DNA of 64,000 nucleotides, taken from contig NC_057769.1 of assembly GCF_010389155.1 (NCBI RefSeq), positions 8,246,735-8,310,734 on the forward strand, in the 5' to 3' direction. A model generated the notes under the pieces. The model ran no database searches and was not told the DNA's origin. It saw nothing but the letters and a program-made list of their open reading frames with translations. Positions 21,996-34,300 of this stretch are shown piece after piece (the first letter of the stretch is position 1; each line of letters starts with the position of its first letter). A program made the translations under genes and the position numbers. The DNA is from Erigeron canadensis (Eukaryota > Streptophyta > Magnoliopsida > Asterales > Asteraceae).

Positions 21996-23461
21996 TTAAG
22001 CTATGGGAAATGTCCATGTCATAATGCATATCAAACGTATGTCAACCATGTCACTAAAGTACCAAATAGGGTGTGCTTGCGTGTAAACCGCTCCAATCGT
22101 GTATAACAATGCGTATATGTTCATAACATTACAATTAAGCCAAACCAATCCAAACAATCAACAAATCCATCAAACCGACAAACAGACAATTCAAGCAATC
22201 AAACAAGTAGTAAGACAATCGTAACTCAAGCCAATCAAGCAATCAATCAAACAATCAACCATGTATGTATACACTTTTCAGCCTGAATCTCAATTGAGTA
22301 GGGAGCTACGGAACTCACCTTGATCAGCAAAAGCAAGTAATATTGGGTTAAATTTCCCAAACAAGTTGGTCTAGTTAGTTTAAGTCATGCCATGATTCCT
22401 AAGAAGGTTTGAGAAAGTTCCCGTAACCCATAGACTCCCACAAATCAAGTACAAAAGTTAAACGAAGCAAAAAGTTAGACTCCAGATAGTGAGCCTCACC
22501 AAAAAGTTGGTGGGGCGCACTAGGATGATACCTGATCAAAACCAGCAACTAGTGAGCCTCACTAGAATTTTGGTGGGGCGCACTAGAATACTTCTGACCA
22601 CAAAAATGAATCAGTGGGTAGCACTAGAAACCAGTGAGCCCCACTGACCCAGATTTCAAACCAAAAACGGGTTTTGACATCAAAATCGACCAACCTAGGA
22701 GCCAAATCGAGTTTCCAAACTTTAACATAACTAAATTCAAGTATAATCACACCATAAAAACATACCAATTAACAAACCCACTTTCAAAATCTCAAGATCC
22801 TCTTTTAAACCCGTTTTTAAGCAAAAACAACCATTTTACACTCGAATCGACCATAAATTGCTTAGATCTATAACAAGGAAGTATTCTATTAGTTAAGGGG
22901 AACATTTTGAGCTATAGAACACTTACCAATTCGTCCTACAAGCATGAAATCCAAATTTGAGACAAATAGGGAGGATGAACACTTGTTCTTGCAAGGTTGA
23001 AAGGAATGGAGGTCTTGAATCATGCACTAGATTATTATTACATAAAAGTTTAGTTGTTTTCTTCCTTTGATTCTTTCTCTTGGACCGATTTTGAGAGAAG
23101 GAGGGAGAGGGTGTTTTTGCTCATCCATTTGAGAGAGAAAAAGAGAAAAGATAGTTTAGAGAGAGAAGGAAGATGGAGAAATGAAGGAAAAAGAAAAGGG
23201 TAGGAGGGATTTATTTCCCCCAAGACACTCTCTCAACTAGTTCCTATTTCTCCCGAGAAATGATTCGTTTTATTAAAATCTTTGACTAGAGATTCGTTCA
23301 ATACTTTGTCGACAAAGTCAAACATATTTTGGAATTACGCTCTAACGACTATTCACATGCTTATCTTTTCATTACAAATGTTTATTTACTTCAAATTAAC
23401 TAATTTTCGTTTTACGAGTTCGCTAGCGTTGACCGGTCAAAATGACGGATGTTACAGAAAC

Positions 23462-24090
23462 TTCCATGATTTATTGGTACCGAATATGATGCATAATAAC
23501 GAAATTCAATTAAAAAAATAATGACTATTTTATTTTTTATTTTAATAGTTAATTTATTTTAACCTTATATTTATAGTTAAAAAGATAAAAGTTTGAGAAT
23601 TTTTTAAATTTATTTAAGATGTGTATGAATGTATGGTAAAATCTTATTTTATCCATTAGATTATTCTCTTTTTTGTCTTGTTTAATAAAAATTGAAAGAA
23701 ACTCCATTGAGATATGTTTAGAAGAAGGTCTTCAGTTTTTCTTCTTAAGCATATTTATTGCTTGTTATTTAATTTGTCTCATATTAGTTTAATTTTCATT
23801 AAAATATACTTAGCATTATCATACATACTTACAATTTGATTTTTGATTAAAACAATTTCATATATCTAGTCAAACATTTTAATTCTACAAGTAACTCATT
23901 TAATTTTAATTCAACCTACATATTTTAAGTTAAAATTATGAAAATCATAATTATGTTTTGCAAAAATATAAAAGACGTAATTTTTAACCACCAGTAAGAA
24001 CCCATTATAAAAAATTATCTGGTGTCACTACAACACCTGTAGCGTTTTCACCATAAATATATTCATCCATGTTGTTGGACGTAATGGGTA
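23462..24090. other. AT-rich spacer, nothing recognised
   Basis: Between the solo LTR and Helitron H4. No coding or structural feature supported. Confidence 0.5.
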
Positions 24091-24875
24091 TCTTATCTTA
24101 TCTTAATCTTAATCTATACTATAAGACAGTTGAACTAATAACTTATTAACCAAACACATCGCTCGATTTCATCAAATTGATTCTCGCTTATGTCATCATT
24201 TAGATTAACTACAAATTAAAAATCCTAATAATCATTATCCAAATATATTATTATATTAGTATTTATATTAATTTGTAGAGAAAGTCTCATTAATTTACAT
24301 TTTGGTTTTCCATCAATAATTTATACTTTTTAGCCCTGCATACTTAATTTATATTTATTTTTAGCCATCAACATGAGAGGATTTTTTAAAATTTACAATC
24401 ATTTAATTAATTAAAAAAATTCAATATATGAAGTATTGTTTTCAAAAAATTATTTCAAAACCTAATGATTTATAAAAAATATTAGATTAGATTTTTATAA
24501 ATTATAAATATTAATATTTAGCTTAATATTTAATATAAACACAATTTAAATTCTAGATACATATCCCAAACATGATAACAGATGACGATATACAACATCA
24601 TTATCCTAAACACAATAAGAATCACCGAATATGGGATGATCACAGAACATGGGATGTGCAATGTGGAATGATTACAACAAACAATTCCATCAATATGTCT
24701 CGGCTAATAATGATAGTGACGAACCTATGATTATTGTACCACAACTTGCAAAATATGACACTTGGAACCGTATATTTTTAAAATTATCAGATTTTATGAC
24801 TTAAATGTATGAAAATCTAATATTGATAATATCGTAAACCTCGTATCCAGTGTTGAACACAGATTTAAAATCTAG
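24091..24875 (+). mobile_element. Non-autonomous Helitron (copy H4), complete
   Basis: 785 bp, inserted between A (24090) and T (24876). Begins TCTTATCTTATCTTAATC, then CTATACTATAAGACAGTTG, as in copies H1 and H2. Ends with a decayed form of the family hairpin and TTTAAAATCTAG. Internally colinear with H2 apart from small deletions. No coding capacity. Confidence 0.82.
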
Positions 24876-25286
24876 TATATCACTAGAGGGAGGGTCATTG
24901 TCTCTTTTACACTTAAATGATGATTTACTATAGTTTGTGGTCAAAAGGTTACCCATCACTTTATGTTAGGTTTAAATCATATTCCACCTTCTTTTTGTGA
25001 TGATGTAAATATGTAGAGTGTAACCTCCCAATCACAACGTAGTTGGTTGTCCTAATAAGCTTTATATCATAATCTTTAAATCAATTTACCGATCATTCAA
25101 ACGAGATCCACAAATATACCAAGCACTGCTACAAGAGCTACACAACTACGTTTTCATTCTCTTTAGTGTCATGCGGTCGGATTAAGGTTTTTAGAGGTCC
25201 TAAGCGAAAACCAGTTTTGAATGCCTAGTTCATTAGCTTATAAATAAAAGGAAACAAAAAAATAGGTTGATCGAGTTATGTTACTG
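24876..25286. other. Spacer, nothing recognised
   Basis: Sequence between Helitron H4 and the first TA array. No gene or element termini recognised. Confidence 0.45.
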
Positions 25287-25293
25287 AAGTACT

Positions 25294-25359
<66 letters not shown>

Positions 25360-25836
25360 TAAAGTTATTTTGAGAACTTTTTTTTTGCGAGAACCTTTGA
25401 TAACTTTCCAAATCAAGCCCAACCGATGATTATTCTTTACATGAAAATTATTTTTTGATTGTTTTCTAAATAACTTATGTGTAATTTTGAAGTTTATAAT
25501 TGTGTGGAGACATGAATTATCATTCGTTATACAATTATGTGGAGATTTGGATTCTTAATCACATGTGCACGAATATTGCTATGATTACATGTGATCGACT
25601 TGCATACATGTGATCATAGCAATATTCGTGCACATGTGATAAGAATCCAAATCTCCACATAATTGTATAACGGATGATAATTCATGCCTCCACACAATTA
25701 TAAACTTCAAAATTACACATAAGTTATTCAGAAAATAATCAAAAAACAATTTTCATGTAAAGAATAATCATCGGTTGGGCTAGATTTGAAAAGTTGTCAA
25801 AGATTCTCGCAAAAAAAGGGTTCTCAAAATAACTTT

Positions 25837-25914
<78 letters not shown>
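25287..25914. mobile_element. Fold-back MITE flanked by TA microsatellites (Micron-like)
   Basis: Two TA arrays (about 25289-25357 and 25843-25913) bracket an inverted repeat with arms of roughly 240 bp (about 25359-25600 and 25606-25842). Outer ends read GGTAAAGTTATTTTGAGAAC and its near-complement; the arms meet around GATCGACTTGCATAC near 25600. Arms differ by only scattered bases. A MITE framed by TA repeats recalls the rice Micron group, which targets TA microsatellites, though the resemblance is in layout only. No coding sequence. Confidence 0.75.
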
Positions 25915-25918
<4 letters not shown>

Positions 25919-26016
25919 CCATATACTATTAATTGGTTGATATATACTTATATATATATATCAATTATAGTTAAGGGTGGTGATATATTTATATATATCC
26001 TTATTTTTTAACTGTA

Positions 26017-26401
26017 ATAGCTTTGTACTCGCGCGATGCAGCGGGGTATAGGAAAAAAAAACTGATTAAGTAGTGGTACCGTGTTATGACATCAATGTAT
26101 TATTTAACTTAAGTGTTTCTTAGTCCGGCCGAAAGTGAAAACCGTCGTTGTTGTTTTAGAGTGAGCGTTTTTTATGTTGATTGATTATTAAATCCAGTAA
26201 CACATGTGAGCTTTTTTGGTATACTATGTGAGCAACTGCAGAGAAGAGAAAGGAAGGGGCACGCGTAAGGGTTTTTTTTTTTTAAGGGTATTTTTGGAAT
26301 TTCAGGGATAAAGTGTTTGATGGTAATATAGATTAAAAGGGTAAATTAGAGATTTTAAAGGTAAAGTGTTAAATATTAGAGGGATAGTTTGTTTATATAG
26401 A
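26017..26401 (-). mobile_element. Small degenerate Helitron, minus strand
   Basis: On the minus strand the 5' end reads TCTATATAAACAAACTATCC after an A (complement of 26402). The 3' end reads CCGCTGCATCGCGCGAG, then TACAAAGCTAT before T. The GC-rich stem plus CTAT (one base from CTAG) fits a decayed Helitron terminus; 385 bp, no coding sequence. Assignment is from both ends agreeing, not from a copy comparison. Confidence 0.5.
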
Positions 26402-27129
26402 TACTATAAATACCACATGCATAATAAAATATATTGTAGAACAACATAAAATATATTTATTGGTATACAGTTAAAAGTTGGTGATGTAAAGATTAGAACC
26501 CTTTTAGGTAACAGAGTGACAAATGTTAAGAAAGAGATAGACATCATGCAACTTTTGTATATATATTCATCAAACCAAAATCATACCACTGCTCGAATGA
26601 CAGAAAGACATAGGCATAAACCAAAACAAATGTAAAATTGAAAATACGTGTCTTAAAAGAGTCAATTTAGTTCTTTGACCCACTAGCATGCAACGAGCTA
26701 TAAACAACTATACATAGTCAAGGAACTTTAACTAAATGGTTTGTAACTATATAAACTTTTTATTCTAATGAAAGAAAATATCAATTACTTTGAAAAACCT
26801 GTAAATCAACTAAACGACTGTATGATTGTATTTATGATAATACTTTTGTTTGAATACTATTGGGGTGTATCTACCATACGAACATCATTATGTGGAACTG
26901 AAATATTCATTTAACCGGTTTTGGAACCGATCGATTTCTGGCCAGACACCCATAAATAGGTGTTAGTGAGTAATTATCGATTTATTTATGAAGGATTGGC
27001 ATGAGAGTTAGTCAATGAAGGCGTGGTTAGGGTAGATTGAGATTCAAGTTTAAGGTTGTAGCGGTCATTAACTAGACTCATGTCCGTGCAATGCCGACAA
27101 GTAGTTGTAGGTTATGGGTGTACAGGTTA
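26402..27129. other. Spacer, nothing recognised
   Basis: AT-rich sequence between the small Helitron and the fold-back element. No feature supported. Confidence 0.45.
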
Positions 27130-27138
27130 TAATTTAAA

Positions 27139-28116
27139 GGGATAAGTACCCAGAAATGCAGTCAACTAATGCTCAAAAGTTATTGTGTGCACGAACTTTA
27201 AATCAGCTTTATTGTATTCAGGAAACTTATTCAACAGTCCTATAGCATGCAAAAGTGACCGGGTCAAAAGTTAGTGGGTCACCACTTTCACGTTGACTGC
27301 TTACGTGACATGCACACAATAACTTTTTGGGATTAGTTTAGCACATAATAACTTTTTGGAATTAGTTTATGCACACAATTAAAAAAACAGATTATTTTTT
27401 TTCAAACGCGCCAGAAACTGCAAATACTCGCCGAAAAACTTAAAAATCCGATTAAACCTTCGTTTCTTCGAATTAGACCACGAAATTGGCACCAAAATAC
27501 TCAAAAATCAGCCGCGAACAAACCCTCGACAAGTTAAACCAATTGAGACTCGTCAGATAATTTATCAACTCGTCGAAAAATTTAAAATCACCATAACTTT
27601 GTTGTTTCTTCGAGTTTCGGACAACAATTTTGAGCAGTTTGGTGTTGGTTTCAAGTCGAGACTCGAATAAACAACAAAGTTATAGTGATTTTAATTTTTC
27701 CGGCATGTTGGTAAATTTTCCGGCAAGTCTCAATCGGTTTAACTTTTGTTGAGGGTTTGTTCGCAACTGATTTTTGAGTATTTTGGTGCGAATTTCGTGG
27801 TCTAATTCGAAGAAACGAAGGTTTAATCGGATTTTTAAGTTTTCCGGCGTGTATTTGCAGTTTCCGGCGAGTTTGAAAAAAAATAATCTTTTTTTTAATT
27901 GTATGCATAAACTAATCCCAAAAAGTTATTGTGTGCATGCCACGTAAGCAGTCAACGGATGAACGTGAAAGTAACCGGTCCCACATAGCCATAATCCCGT
28001 TTTATGCTCACAATAACCAAAACTTCAAGTTTCGTGAACACAATAAAGCTGACCTAGAGTTCGTGCACACAATAACTTTTGAACATTAGTTGACTGCATT
28101 TCTGGGCACTTATCCC
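27139..28116. mobile_element. Mutator-like fold-back element, 978 bp, 9-bp target duplication
   Basis: Begins GGGATAAGTACCCAGAAATG and ends with the near-complement (CATTTCTGGGCACTTATCCC). It is flanked by exact 9-bp copies TAATTTAAA at 27130-27138 and 28117-28125. Nine bases is the Mutator superfamily duplication length. Nearly the whole element is two inverted arms of about 470 bp, meeting near 27620-27655; arms are diverged but colinear. No transposase or captured gene is recognised, so it would move with a partner MULE. Open frames inside follow from the arms. Confidence 0.88.
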
Positions 28117-28125
28117 TAATTTAAA

Positions 28126-29739
28126 AAACGATAGTTTAGTTATTTTGGAAGTTGAAGGATAAACGTTGTAAATCATTTCATAAAGTGTATTTTTTATTAG
28201 ACCAACTATGTTAGGTGGTAGGTATGCTGAATGTGAGGGACATTTTAGGTAAATTGGAGTTGTAATTTGAGAAAGTGGGATGGGATGATGGTTTATGTAA
28301 TTTGAGAAGTATATTTTTTTACCTACGGTTGGATTAGTGGGCTTTTTCTAGGAACGTGTAGTTAAGTGGGTTAGTGATTTGTCCGTCTAAATTAGACCGG
28401 TTATGTGTACCTTTAGCCATTGAGTTGTCACATATAAATACCTGACTTAGTTGGCTGTTTTTTAAAAGAAAAAAAAAAAGGAAAGGAAAAAAAAAAAAGG
28501 TGTGTGACTAATTACGTAATTTGGGCCTATACCCGATACTTTTATTCAGGCCTCAATATCTTAAAAACTCCCATACATATATTTTCTGGACTCGGCCCAA
28601 CAGATACTTATGGAGAGAGAGGTTTCATTATTAGGCAATGCCGTAATGGATATACTTGAAAATAAAAATACATACAAGTTTGCAGTGGGGAATGAATTTT
28701 TCGGATTTTATTTCTTCCCTTTTAATGGTTATTTAGTTGTCCTGTTACCATTAATTTCACTCTTAACACCTTAAACTGTTTGATACTTTTTATATAACCT
28801 AATTATACATGAGCTTGACTCGTACTTTTATATATATAGTAAGTTTTCAATTACTTTTGGCATTATGTGTGAAATAATAATAAGTATGTGTGAAATAATG
28901 ATAAGTATTTAGTAACACCATCATCCAATAATTCAGTTTTCGGTCTTAATACTCTACTTAAAGTAAAAAGTAGAAAGGTCGCTTCCAGTTTATACTAAAG
29001 GTACAAAAATCCGCCGACTTTTTAAGAAATGAGAATCAAATTCTTGACTTCCGTCTCTGAATAACAAAATGTTAATCACTTGATCGATTGGTAATGTGTG
29101 AAACAATGATATATACGTGATCGTAAATATTACCTACCCACCTATATATGGTATATATCTTTGTCACATGTGTAATCTTAATTAGATATTATCTTTTTGT
29201 CCTTCTAACATCGTTACATCGACAAATTATTATTTCCGTAATAAAGTGGTATATAGCTAGCTAGTATTAATTATAGATTGACAAAATAATAGTCTTTAAT
29301 TATGAGTGATCAGTTTTGGAAAGGAAACGAAAGAAACAAAAATTTTCACACGTCTTTGTCGATGATTGCAACAAGTTATATGCATGAATATTGAACAAGC
29401 AAATTAAATAAGAGTCTGGTATACCAACCAGTCAAATTGCAACCCCCCTTCCATTCTTTTCTTCCCCATCACCATCACTTAATTAATTATTAAGCACCTA
29501 TCTTTCTTCATGCTTCAATTCCCTTTCATTTGATACCACTTCTATCTATCAAAAATAGATAGATATATATCTAAATGAACTAAACAGCAATAATTTTAGT
29601 TTTGCACATTTTTATTCTGAAGTTGTACGTTGCTAGTTTGTATGAGCGAGTGATCGCGGTTTCACAACCTTTTTTTCTTATATATGTATATGTATCTATA
29701 TATATATACGTAATTAAGTTTAGAGGATTTTGATAATAT
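28126..29739 (+). other. Upstream region of the TT8 homologue, no gene recognised
   Basis: Contains a purine-only run at about 28468-28500, and in the last few hundred bases the presumed promoter and leader of the bHLH gene. TATA-like stretches are abundant (for example 29680-29708), so no single box can be chosen. I could not identify specific MYB or G-box sites with confidence. Confidence 0.4.
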
Positions 29740-31362
29740 ATGGCAACCTTTGATCATCCACCTTGTGATGGACTCAAAGAGATGTTACAGGCTGCTGTGA
29801 AATCGGTCCAATGGACCTACATTATTTTCTGGAAATTTTGTCATGAACAAGGGTACACACACACACAAATATTGTTTGCATATTTGATCTATACTATATT
29901 GGCTAGTTTCCATGCTAGCTAGCTACTCGTATAGCATTTTTTAATAATAAATTAATGTAGTTCAAGAAAGAAAAAAACAAATAAAACACTTGTCGTGTAT
30001 GGCTAACTTTTGTTGAATTAATTAACTCATTTGATGTGTTTTATGAATGGTTAATTAGGGAATTAGTATGGGGAGATGGATACTACAATGGTGTAATAAA
30101 AACAAGGAAAACAGTACAGTCCATTGAAGTTAGCACGGAAGAGGCAGCGTTAAGTAGAAGCGAGCAGCTTAGAGAGCTTTACGATTCGTTAGCTGCCGGT
30201 GATCATCAGATGATGACAGAAAACCAGCAGCCAGCGATTAGACGCCCGTCGGTGGCGTTGTCACCTGAGGATCTTACTGAATCTGAATGGTTCTATCTCA
30301 TGTGTGTTTCTTTCACTTTTGCTCCTGGAGTTGGGTATGTTGTTTCTAGCTAGCTACTATAGCTTGTTCATACTTTACATAAAATAATTATTATCATCTA
30401 TGTTTTTAGTTGGTCATAATGAAATGTACGTAATTAAAGCTATTTAAATTCTATTCTTAAAAAGGTCTTATTTCATATCGTTACAGTTATGCAACGTACT
30501 GTTTTTAGTTAGTATAATTATTGGTATTGTTGCATTAATTGGCCATAGCTGGATAGGATTTAGTAGTATTTAATACTTGTGTAACAATGTCAAAAAAATA
30601 AATAAATAAATAAAAATAAACTACCGTATACTATTAGATAGAACCTGAAAGTAGTCTCTTTATACCGTCGTGGTGGGGGTAAGAGTGTCTACATCTTAAC
30701 CTTCCTCATACACCGTCGAGGTATTGGGACCCAAAACCCATAGAAGACGGCACTGCGCGTTACTTTTTTATAAGACTATTAGGTATAAGGTGTACGTTTA
30801 GTCTCCCCCTAGTAGGCCCCCTAGCGTCCACCTACACCGCCCCAAGTGCAGTGGCGACATGGCTGGCGGTTTTCGCCTTCATGGCTAAATTCGGAGGCCC
30901 TTATTTTGATATGTTTTTAGAGCCAACGCTAGTCACAATAGAAGCTAGGTAGCCCAAACCGTGAGGTGCCACATGGCTGAAGTCGCCCAACATGCCAGCT
31001 AGCTAGCCCCACTCCAGCTTTTTAATTTGAAGGCTTTAACGTAGCGCGTGGCGGAAGTCCCTGCCTGGTTTCAAAGAGTAGTCTTACTCCTAATATATAG
31101 TCTAAGTAGTAATTTTATGTTAGAAATTCTTGATACAGCCAAACATAAACAAAAGTGTGTTAGCTAGCAACTTAGGATTGAGGTAAGACCAAAATTAGTA
31201 ATTAAACGTGTCTCCGGCCACCTTGACCAAAAGCTCATTGTAGCAACTAATTAATTATATGGTTACAGATTAGTTGGACAAGCATATGCAAAGCAGGAGC
31301 ATCTATGGCTCACAAGTGCACATGAAGTCGATAGCAATGTTTTCACAAGAGCTATCCTTGCC

Positions 31363-31393
<31 letters not shown>

Positions 31394-34300
31394 GAATGCT
31401 GTTTAATTGTTGTTAAGTTAAAGCAATAGAGCTACGACCATGTCTAACTTTTTGATCATCTCTATGAAATATGCTGATTTGCTATGGGTTCCATTTTTGA
31501 ACTAGAGTGCTCATATACAGGCAAGTCGATTTTCACCCCCTTTAACCAGTTCATACGCGCATCTTACCTAATCTTTGCTAGCTTGTTGTGCTTAACTTCC
31601 AATGTCAATTATGCAGACGGTTCTATGCATCCCTATACTAAATGGAGTCATTGAACTTGGCACAATCGAAAAGGTTAGATCTATGTACCGATATACTTTG
31701 ATAAATCCCCCTTCCTAGTTTAAATGTCATATTATAACTTTCAAGTCCCAATTTTGATCGTAAATAATTTTTTTTTTATATAATACTTCATGAAAATTAT
31801 ATCAATATAAAACAGATCTAAAACTAATGCAGAAGGACGATGCGGAAATATCTAGAACAATCAAGATATTATTTGTTTTATCTCCAAACTTTTTAGTTTC
31901 CTACGTATTTAATAGTTTATTAAATGTTTTTGATTTTTTTATGATAATTCTCATTATAAATCGGGATGTAAGTTTTGTTATTGAACAGTTTTTGATCCAT
32001 ATATGAATTTCGTTTTTCCTCTCTATCACAAGTGTGTGTGAAATTTCCAAGTTTTCGGTATTCATTGCGAATCAATGATAATTTGAAGAGTTGTTCCTGG
32101 GTATTCTTTGAATTAACAGGATCAATTATGTATTCCGTATTCCGTCTGCGTCAAAAGCCTAATTCATTCATATATTCTACATCAAGTATTATATAACATA
32201 AAAAAATTAAATGAAGGTCAAAGTTAAACAAGAAAAATAAAAAATGTCAAATTAGGATATCTAAATTGGGATTGATGTAGCATGATGATAAATGGCAAAG
32301 AAGAGGTATAAATAACAAAACCAGCTTTTTTGAGAATATATATTTATATGTGTAACATGCATGTATGCAAATATAGGTGGAAGAGGCTATTGAATTCGTT
32401 CGCCACGTGAAACTCTTCTTCAGGGTCGACAATTTTGACAAGCCATTTTCGCCACCTCCTAAACAGGCCCTCTCGTCTCATTCTTCCAATACCACCTTTT
32501 CCCCTCATCAATTTTCAAATACAATTCAACTTCCCAATAATGCATATTCTGTTGACGAAGATGATGAGCAAGAAGAAGAAGATGATGATAATGATGACGC
32601 GGAAGAAGAAGAAAACGGGCTAGATTTTGTGGTGGAAGCCGATCAAGATAAACATTCAATGATTGCAATGATGGAAGCCGATGAGCTATTGAGACTTGAT
32701 ATGTCTGAAGATATTAGGTTCGGATCACCCAATGATGGTTCAAGTAACTTGTTCCTGACGAGCCATGAAGACTCATGTAGAGCTGAGTCAACCCCAGGAT
32801 GGTCAGATAATTTGGATTTGCACAACCCACCAAGCACTCAGTTACTTGCATCAGGTATTAAATTGTCCTATATATCTATATACTTTAAATGACAAATTCT
32901 GTTAGATTATACTAAACTGTCCTCTATATCTATGCTTTAGTAACTATATAAAAAAAATCTATGTTGTATAAAACTATGATTTTTAATAGAAGGGGATAAA
33001 AAAGTCTCCATATCTATACTATATTATAAAGCAAAAAGTCTCTAGATTTAAATTTTCGATATTGATTTTAAGTACCTCTCTAAAGTGTCCCTCCTATCTA
33101 TTCTATATTTACTTAAAATAACTATAATACCCTTTCTCTTTTCTTAAATTTCAACCAATCATTTTTTTTCATCTCTCCTCCATAAATCATTTATTCCTCC
33201 AATTCATTCAAAATCTTTTATCTCAAAAACCATACATCGATAAATTATAAAAATTATGTGGGTGTTCTTAAAATTATATGCTCTTTCATTAGAGATGTCA
33301 TTTGATATACTTTTGACGAAATTTTAAATTCAAAGACGGAGCCCGTACGGCTAAGGCATTTGACTATCATACTCTACGGGAAAAAAAATCCAGCCTATAT
33401 TTTCAACTTCTTTTGAAATGACCGCCTAATTTTCTCTTATGATACTTAAAAACATTAGTAGCATATCATAACAAAAGTGCCATTAAAGGTGAGTTACACT
33501 AATGACACTACTTTTAAATGCCACTATATAGTTAATAGTTTTTGTGACACAAAAACTTTATGCCATTAAAAACTTGGATACAATGGCACATAACATATAT
33601 GCCATTAAAAGGTGTGTGCCACTAAATGGTACTTTTTTTGTAGTAATAACATATCAACTCCTATGACATATCACATTTTATGACATATCACATTCTATAA
33701 CCTAACTATCACCCTCATCATCTCACCACCGCAACGTGCGGATACTTACTCTCGTATATATGTATACAAATTCTTAAAACTGACACAAATTTTCAATTCC
33801 AAGCAGAAAAATTAGTACAAGAGGACACTCACTACTCTGAAACAGTTACTGCTATCCTCAACAACCAACTAACTCAACGGCCAAACTCAATAATACCATC
33901 ATGCCAAAACACAAACTACTCCAACCAATCATCATTCACCACGTGGACACGTCAATTTAACCGTTTTCCTAACAGAATAACAACCACCTCAAGCTCTCAA
34001 TCCATTCTAAAATACATCCTTTTCACTGTACCATATCTTCACTCCAACATTAATAAGTCTATTGATGGGGAAGCCTCGGAATCCGTGGCACCTACACTAC
34101 GTAAAGCCACGTCACACGAGGAACTTAGCGCGAATCATGTATTAGCAGAAAGACGTCGTAGAGAGAGGCTAAATGAGCGGTTTGTTATCCTTAGGTCTCT
34201 AGTACCATTAGTGACTAAAATGGACAAGGCATCAATTCTTGGTGACACAATTGAGTATGTGAAACAATTGTGTAAAAAGATTCATGATCTTGAGGCGTTG

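Larger units (their letters stand above)
16264..23456. mobile_element. Long solo LTR of a Ty3/gypsy-type (Tekay/Del-like) retrotransposon
   Basis: Starts TGTAACACCCCGAGC and ends GGATGTTACA, flanked by the 5-bp duplication GAAAC at 16259-16263 and 23457-23461. Without the inserted Gag-only element it measures about 4.2 kb. The TGTAACACCCC start and TGTTACA end resemble long chromovirus (Tekay/Del) LTRs, whose length can reach several kilobases. No gag, pol or second LTR is present, so it reads as a solo LTR left by recombination. It contains a 29/30-bp tandem array and three short repeats near 22490-22650. Family assignment is by terminus and length only; a large non-autonomous derivative is the alternative. 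Confidence 0.65.

Noticed and set aside
24020..24060. CACTACAAC motif as a CACTA end
   Set aside because: No matching inverted end or 3-bp duplication found nearby.
27651..27908. 85-codon minus-strand frame
   Set aside because: Lies within one arm of the Mutator-like fold-back; no family resemblance.
32435..32668. Alternative frames over TT8 exon 6
   Set aside because: Shadows of the acidic GAA/GAT-rich exon in other phases.
33440..33650. CACTA-type MITE nested in the TT8 intron Helitron
   Set aside because: The right side resembles a CACTA end (GTAGT), but the left end and duplication do not match; kept only as a remark under the Helitron.
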